A stretch of DNA of 64,000 nucleotides, from positions 1 to 64,000 of the forward strand of contig NZ_NMTR01000004.1 of NCBI RefSeq assembly GCF_002549775.1, read 5' to 3'. Each line of letters starts with the position of its first letter. Position 1 is the stretch's first letter. Below, piece by piece: positions 60,989 to 64,000 of the stretch. This stretch comes from Faecalibacterium langellae. Its GTDB lineage: Bacteria; Bacillota; Clostridia; Oscillospirales; Ruminococcaceae. The position numbers were made by a program, and so were the translations under genes. The notes beneath the pieces are model-generated. The model was not told the DNA's origin and did not search any database. It worked only from the letters and a program-made list of their open reading frames with translations.

Positions 60989-62017
60989 ATGGCCACCGAA
61001 GCAAAACTGCGGCAGCTGGCCGACAAGGGCTGCCCGGTCTACTATTTTTATTCCAGCGAACGCTACCTTGTGCGGCAGGCGGTGGCGGCGGCCACCCGCA
61101 TCCTCACGGCCGACAGCGACGAGGACGCTACCGTGCTGGACGGCGCGGCCCCGGAGATCGAACAGCTCATTATGGCGGCGGGCACTATCTCCTTCTTCGG
61201 CACCCGGCGCGTGGTGGTGCTGCCGGAGGTGGAGCCCGGCGGCTACGGCGACAAAGACCTGGAGGAACTCTGCAGCACCCTTGCCAGCCTGGAAAACGCC
61301 GTGGTGGTGCTGGGCAGCGTGTTTGAGCTGGAGCGCAATAAGCTCAAGATGAGCAAGCGGGCGCAAAAGCTTATTGCCCAGTGCAAAGCCCTTGGCTACA
61401 CCGAAGAACTGGCAAAACCCAAGCCCTTTGAGCTGAAAGTGATGATGATCGACCGCGCCAAAGAGCAGGGGGCCACCCTGCCGGAGGGGGCTGCCACGGC
61501 TCTGCTGGAGCGCTGCGGCGAGGACCCCTTCCTTTTGGAAAACGAGGTGGACAAGCTCTGTGCGCTGTCCGGCTACCAGACCGTCTCGACGGCCATGGTG
61601 GCCGAGATGAGCACGGTGAGCCTGGATGCGGACGTGTTCGAGATGATCCGCATGATCACAGCCAAAAACGCCACCGGTGCCTGCAAGAAGCTGCAGACTT
61701 TGCTGCGGCTGCAGCAGGAGCCCATCGCCATCACGGGTGCCATGATCGGCAGCTATGTGGACCTGTATCGGGTCAAGCTGGGGGCTGCAAAGCGCAAACC
61801 TTATGGCACCGTGTTCAAGGATTTCGGCTATAAGGGCAGCGACTACCGGCTCAAGCGCTCGGCGGAAACGGCGTCGCACTATACGCTGAAGCAGATCGAA
61901 AATTGTATGCAGGTGCTGCTGGAACTGGACCAGAGCCTGAAAGGCCAGCCGGTGGACGCGCAGATTTTGCTGGAAACAGCGCTGTGCCGCCTGGCGATGG
62001 CGGGGAGCGGACGATGA
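60989..62017 (+). CDS. holA: DNA polymerase III delta subunit
   Basis: The 342-residue AAA+-like clamp-loader subunit contains YYFYSSERYLVRQAV, and DADVFEMIRMITAKNATGAC with KPYGTVFKDFGYKGSDYRLK, typical of Firmicutes HolA. It helps load the sliding clamp. ATG 60989 follows GGGAGG. It overlaps the next gene (ATGA). Confidence 0.93.
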   Translation: MATEAKLRQLADKGCPVYYFYSSERYLVRQAVAAATRILTADSDEDATVLDGAAPEIEQLIMAAGTISFFGTRRVVVLPEVEPGGYGDKDLEELCSTLASLENAVVVLGSVFELERNKLKMSKRAQKLIAQCKALGYTEELAKPKPFELKVMMIDRAKEQGATLPEGAATALLERCGEDPFLLENEVDKLCALSGYQTVSTAMVAEMSTVSLDADVFEMIRMITAKNATGACKKLQTLLRLQQEPIAITGAMIGSYVDLYRVKLGAAKRKPYGTVFKDFGYKGSDYRLKRSAETASHYTLKQIENCMQVLLELDQSLKGQPVDAQILLETALCRLAMAGSGR

Positions 62018-62628
62018 AGGAAAACGAGATGATCCACACCGGCCGGGTGCTGATCGTGGAAGGAAAATACGATGCAGCGCGGCTTTCACACCTGACGGAC
62101 GCCATGATCCTGCTGACGGACGGCTTTGGCATCTACAGCGACAAACAGCGCCAGCAGCTGTTCAAGGCGCTGGCGCAGAAAAACGGATTGATTCTGCTCA
62201 CCGATTCGGACGCGGCGGGCTTCCGCATCCGCAACTATATCACGAATCTCGTGGGCGCAAAAAACGTGGTGCAGGCCTATGTGCCCGCCATCCACGGCAA
62301 GGAAAAGCGCAAGGAGCAGCCCGGCAAAGAGGGCCTGCTGGGTGTGGAGGGCGTGGACGATGCCATCGTGCTGCAGGCCTTGCGGGATGCCCTGGGTGCA
62401 GAGGCCGGGGCCACTCCCGCCCGCCCGGAGGGGCGGCAGATTACCTACACCGATCTGTATGAATGGGGCCTTTCCGGCAAGCCGGGCAGCGCCGAGCGCA
62501 AGGCGAAGCTGCTGAACGCGCTGGGCCTGCCGCCGCGTCTTTCCAAAAAAGAGCTGGTGGAAGCACTGAACCGTCTTTACAGCTTTGAACAATTAAACGA
62601 AATGCAGTTGAAAATTCTGGAAGATTGA
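62014..62628 (+). CDS. rnmV: Ribonuclease M5-like TOPRIM protein
   Basis: The 204-residue protein has a TOPRIM domain (RVLIVEGKYDAARLSHL; 'LILLTDSDAAGFRIRN') and a DUF4093-like C-terminal domain. RNase M5 matures 5S rRNA. It starts within the holA stop (ATGA overlap), indicating translational coupling. Confidence 0.85.
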   Translation: MKENEMIHTGRVLIVEGKYDAARLSHLTDAMILLTDGFGIYSDKQRQQLFKALAQKNGLILLTDSDAAGFRIRNYITNLVGAKNVVQAYVPAIHGKEKRKEQPGKEGLLGVEGVDDAIVLQALRDALGAEAGATPARPEGRQITYTDLYEWGLSGKPGSAERKAKLLNALGLPPRLSKKELVEALNRLYSFEQLNEMQLKILED

Positions 62629-62632
62629 ACGC

Positions 62633-62666
62633 ACGGCGCAAAGGCTATGGCTTTTGCGCCGTTTTT
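62633..62666. terminator. Convergent terminator
   Basis: ACGGCGCAAA...GC and GC...TTTGCGCCGT form a stem of about 12 bp with a T-run on the plus strand. It lies between rnmV and the sigma factor gene and overlaps the latter's stop codon. Confidence 0.85.
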
Positions 62667-63340
62667 GTGTCCCATCGCTGGCGCAGCAGGTCCAGCGCAT
62701 GGGTCTCCAAGCGGGAGACATAGCTCCGGCTGATGTGCAGAAGGCCTGCCACTTCCAGCTGGGTCAGCGGGGGCTGCCCGGCCAGGCCGTACCGCAGCAG
62801 AATGATCTGCCGCTCCCGGGCGGGCAGAGTGTCCAGCAGCTGGCGCACCCGGCGCACCGCGTCCTGGGTCTCGCAGGTGTCTTCCATGCAGAAGCTGTCC
62901 TGCAGCACATCGGCCAGCGTCAGGGCCGAGTCGCCGTCCGCTTCCAGCGATTCCTGCAGGGAGATGGTCTGCCCGGTCTTGCGGTCCCGCCGGAACTGCA
63001 TACGGATCTCATTTTCAATACACCGGCTGGCGTAGGTGGAAAAGCGCGCTTTGCGGGTGGTGTCAAAGGTGTCCACGGCCTTCATCAGGCCGATGGTGCC
63101 GATGGAAACAAGGTCTTCCTGGTCGCCGGGGAGAGCGTAGTATTTTTTCACGATGTGTGCCACCAGCCGCAGGTTGTGCCGGATGAGCTTTTCCCGCGCA
63201 GCGGTGTCCCCGGCGTGCAGGGCGCTGAAGGCGGCAGCCTCCTCCCGGGCTGTGAGTGGACGCGGAAAGCAGCCGCTTTCCAGATGGAGCGCCAGAAACA
63301 GAAATTTTGTGGCGAAAAATTGCAGCAGGGTCAGCAGCAT
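62645..63340 (-). CDS. Sigma-70 family factor, SigK-like
   Basis: The 231-residue protein has region 2 (RLVAHIVKKYYALPGDQEDL; 'IGTIGLMKAVDTFD') and region 4 (RQIILLRYGLAGQPPLTQLE). Its N-terminus (SGCFPRPLTAREEAAAFSAL) resembles the mature SigK/SigE group of sporulation sigma factors. An N-terminal hydrophobic stretch (LLTLLQFFATKFLFLALHL) recalls pro-sigma or SigK leaders. Its target genes are unknown. Confidence 0.85.
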   Translation of the reverse strand: MLLTLLQFFATKFLFLALHLESGCFPRPLTAREEAAAFSALHAGDTAAREKLIRHNLRLVAHIVKKYYALPGDQEDLVSIGTIGLMKAVDTFDTTRKARFSTYASRCIENEIRMQFRRDRKTGQTISLQESLEADGDSALTLADVLQDSFCMEDTCETQDAVRRVRQLLDTLPARERQIILLRYGLAGQPPLTQLEVAGLLHISRSYVSRLETHALDLLRQRWDTKTAQKP

Positions 63341-63461
63341 ACCGGTTCCCTCCGTTCATTGCGGCGAAAAAAATGCATCACTGGAATGTATGCGCGAAGG
63401 CTTGGACGTTATCCAAACAGAAAAAAGAACATAAGGGAAGTTTATGGTACATCACTTTTTG

Positions 63462-63467
63462 TATAAT
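63462..63467 (+). promoter_or_regulatory. -10 box before the glycine-rich gene
   Basis: TATAAT, preceded by TTG, lies 44 bases before the ATG at 63512. No good -35 box at 17 bases is seen. Confidence 0.5.
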
Positions 63468-63511
63468 AACCTCATAAGAAGCAACAACAGACTTCTGAGG
63501 AGGACAAAACA

Positions 63512-63727
63512 ATGGCAAACGGTGACTACGGCTACTTCGGCAAAGGCGACACGGGCTATGCCCAGTACATGACGGCATTCAACCGCAGCTTCGGCGGTTC
63601 GTCCGGCGGCGGTGGTGGCGGCGGAAACCACAACAACAATGGCGGCGGCGGGGACGGCAGCGGATGCGGCTGCCTGATCGCTATTGCAGTGGTCGTGGTG
63701 CTGATCCTGATCGTCCTGGGTGGCTGA
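63512..63727 (+). CDS. Glycine-rich small membrane protein
   Basis: The 71-residue protein has a Gly/Asn-rich middle (residues 29-50) and a C-terminal transmembrane helix after CGC (LIAIAVVVVLILIVLGG). The start follows GAGGAGGA. The Cys-Gly-Cys before the helix may be modified. Function unknown; it is probably exposed at the membrane. Confidence 0.75.
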   Translation: MANGDYGYFGKGDTGYAQYMTAFNRSFGGSSGGGGGGGNHNNNGGGGDGSGCGCLIAIAVVVVLILIVLGG

Positions 63728-63730
63728 ATC

Positions 63731-63775
63731 AATCCCTGCAGGTGAAACACAAGTTTTCCCTGTGGGGATTTTTTG
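63731..63775 (+). terminator. Terminator of the glycine-rich gene
   Basis: AATCCC...CAGG and CCTG...GGGATT form a stem followed by six T residues. Confidence 0.75.
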
Positions 63776-63842
63776 AATCTGCTTGTAGAAAGCGGTGGTC
63801 TATGATAGGATGGGGCTAACGAAAAATTAGGAGGGCTTACAC

Positions 63843-64000
63843 ATGGTTTTACTGGTTGTGGATACACAAAAAGGTATCGTGGATGAACGCCTGTATGCGT
63901 TTGAAAAGTTTGTCAGCAACATCAGGGAATTGATCCGGACTGCCCGCGAACAGGGAATCGAGGTCGTCTATGTCCAGCATGACGATGGGCCCGGTACCGG
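63843..64000 (+). CDS. Isochorismatase-family cysteine hydrolase (partial, runs off the window)
   Basis: The first 52 residues (MVLLVVDTQKGIVDERLYAF; 'REQGIEVVYVQHDDG') have the Asp of the LVVDTQ motif and the layout of isochorismatase-like hydrolases. ATG 63843 follows AGGAGGG. The end lies outside the window. Confidence 0.85.
   Translation, partial: MVLLVVDTQKGIVDERLYAFEKFVSNIRELIRTAREQGIEVVYVQHDDGPGT

Noticed and set aside
1-64000. CRISPR array or intact restriction-modification system
   Set aside because: No regularly spaced direct repeats and no Cas genes seen; the only restriction trace is the HsdR tail remnant at 48048-48200.

Overview
The window looks like the chromosome of a Gram-positive gut anaerobe of the Faecalibacterium / Oscillospiraceae type. 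This is an inference from three things: GC-rich housekeeping genes with Firmicutes-type controls (a T-box upstream of alaS, intrinsic terminators, strong AGGAGG ribosome sites), a Tn1549-type conjugative element with Tn4451-like passengers, and a galacto-N-biose/lacto-N-biose (GNB/LNB) utilisation locus. No 16S rRNA gene is present to prove the genus.

Positions 1 to about 39.7 kb are one integrative conjugative element (ICE) of the Tn1549/CTn family, read almost entirely on the minus strand. From right to left it carries oriT, mobC, relaxase, a ParB-like gene, a small cargo insert with a tRNA-like scrap, repA-parA-parB, small accessory genes, pcfB, virD4, maff2, trbL/virB6, prgI, virB4, an NlpC/P60 hydrolase, DUF4315, a CD1107-type protein, topB and accessory genes. 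Its integrase end lies left of the window.

Two smaller mobilizable elements (IMEs), each with a large serine recombinase, sit inside essential transfer genes of this ICE. IME1 (about 21.45-29.08 kb, 7.6 kb) splits virD4 between its Walker A and Walker B halves. It carries a MOBQ-type relaxase with a recognisable IncQ-like nic site, a primase/helicase, and TnpV- and TnpW-like proteins. IME2 (about 10.52-20.38 kb, 9.9 kb) splits maff2 and carries a MOBP relaxase, MobC, a replisome organizer with its DnaC-like partner, and the tetracycline-resistance gene tet(W) with its attenuator leader. Joining the flanks on paper restores both host genes in frame, so the ICE is predicted to be transfer-dead until both passengers excise. 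The oriT hairpin of IME2 is a near copy of the ICE oriT with a compensatory base-pair change.

From 39.8 to 47.9 kb lies a chromosomal GNB/LNB locus: an AraC regulator and an N-acetylhexosamine kinase on the minus strand, divergent from a binding protein, two ABC permeases, a small membrane protein and a GH112 phosphorylase. From 48.0 to 51.7 kb is a decayed accessory patch: an HsdR tail remnant, a nucleotidyltransferase/HTH-like gene pair, a third serine recombinase without a proper end, and a MATE transporter and a LysR regulator that both have internal deletions.

From 51.9 kb to the end are ordinary chromosomal genes: a secreted C39-like protein, an RluA pseudouridine synthase, a lipoprotein, T-box-alaS, a HIT protein, a phosphoribosyltransferase, comEC, holA, an RNase M5-like gene, a SigK-like sigma factor, a glycine-rich small protein, and the start of an isochorismatase-family hydrolase.
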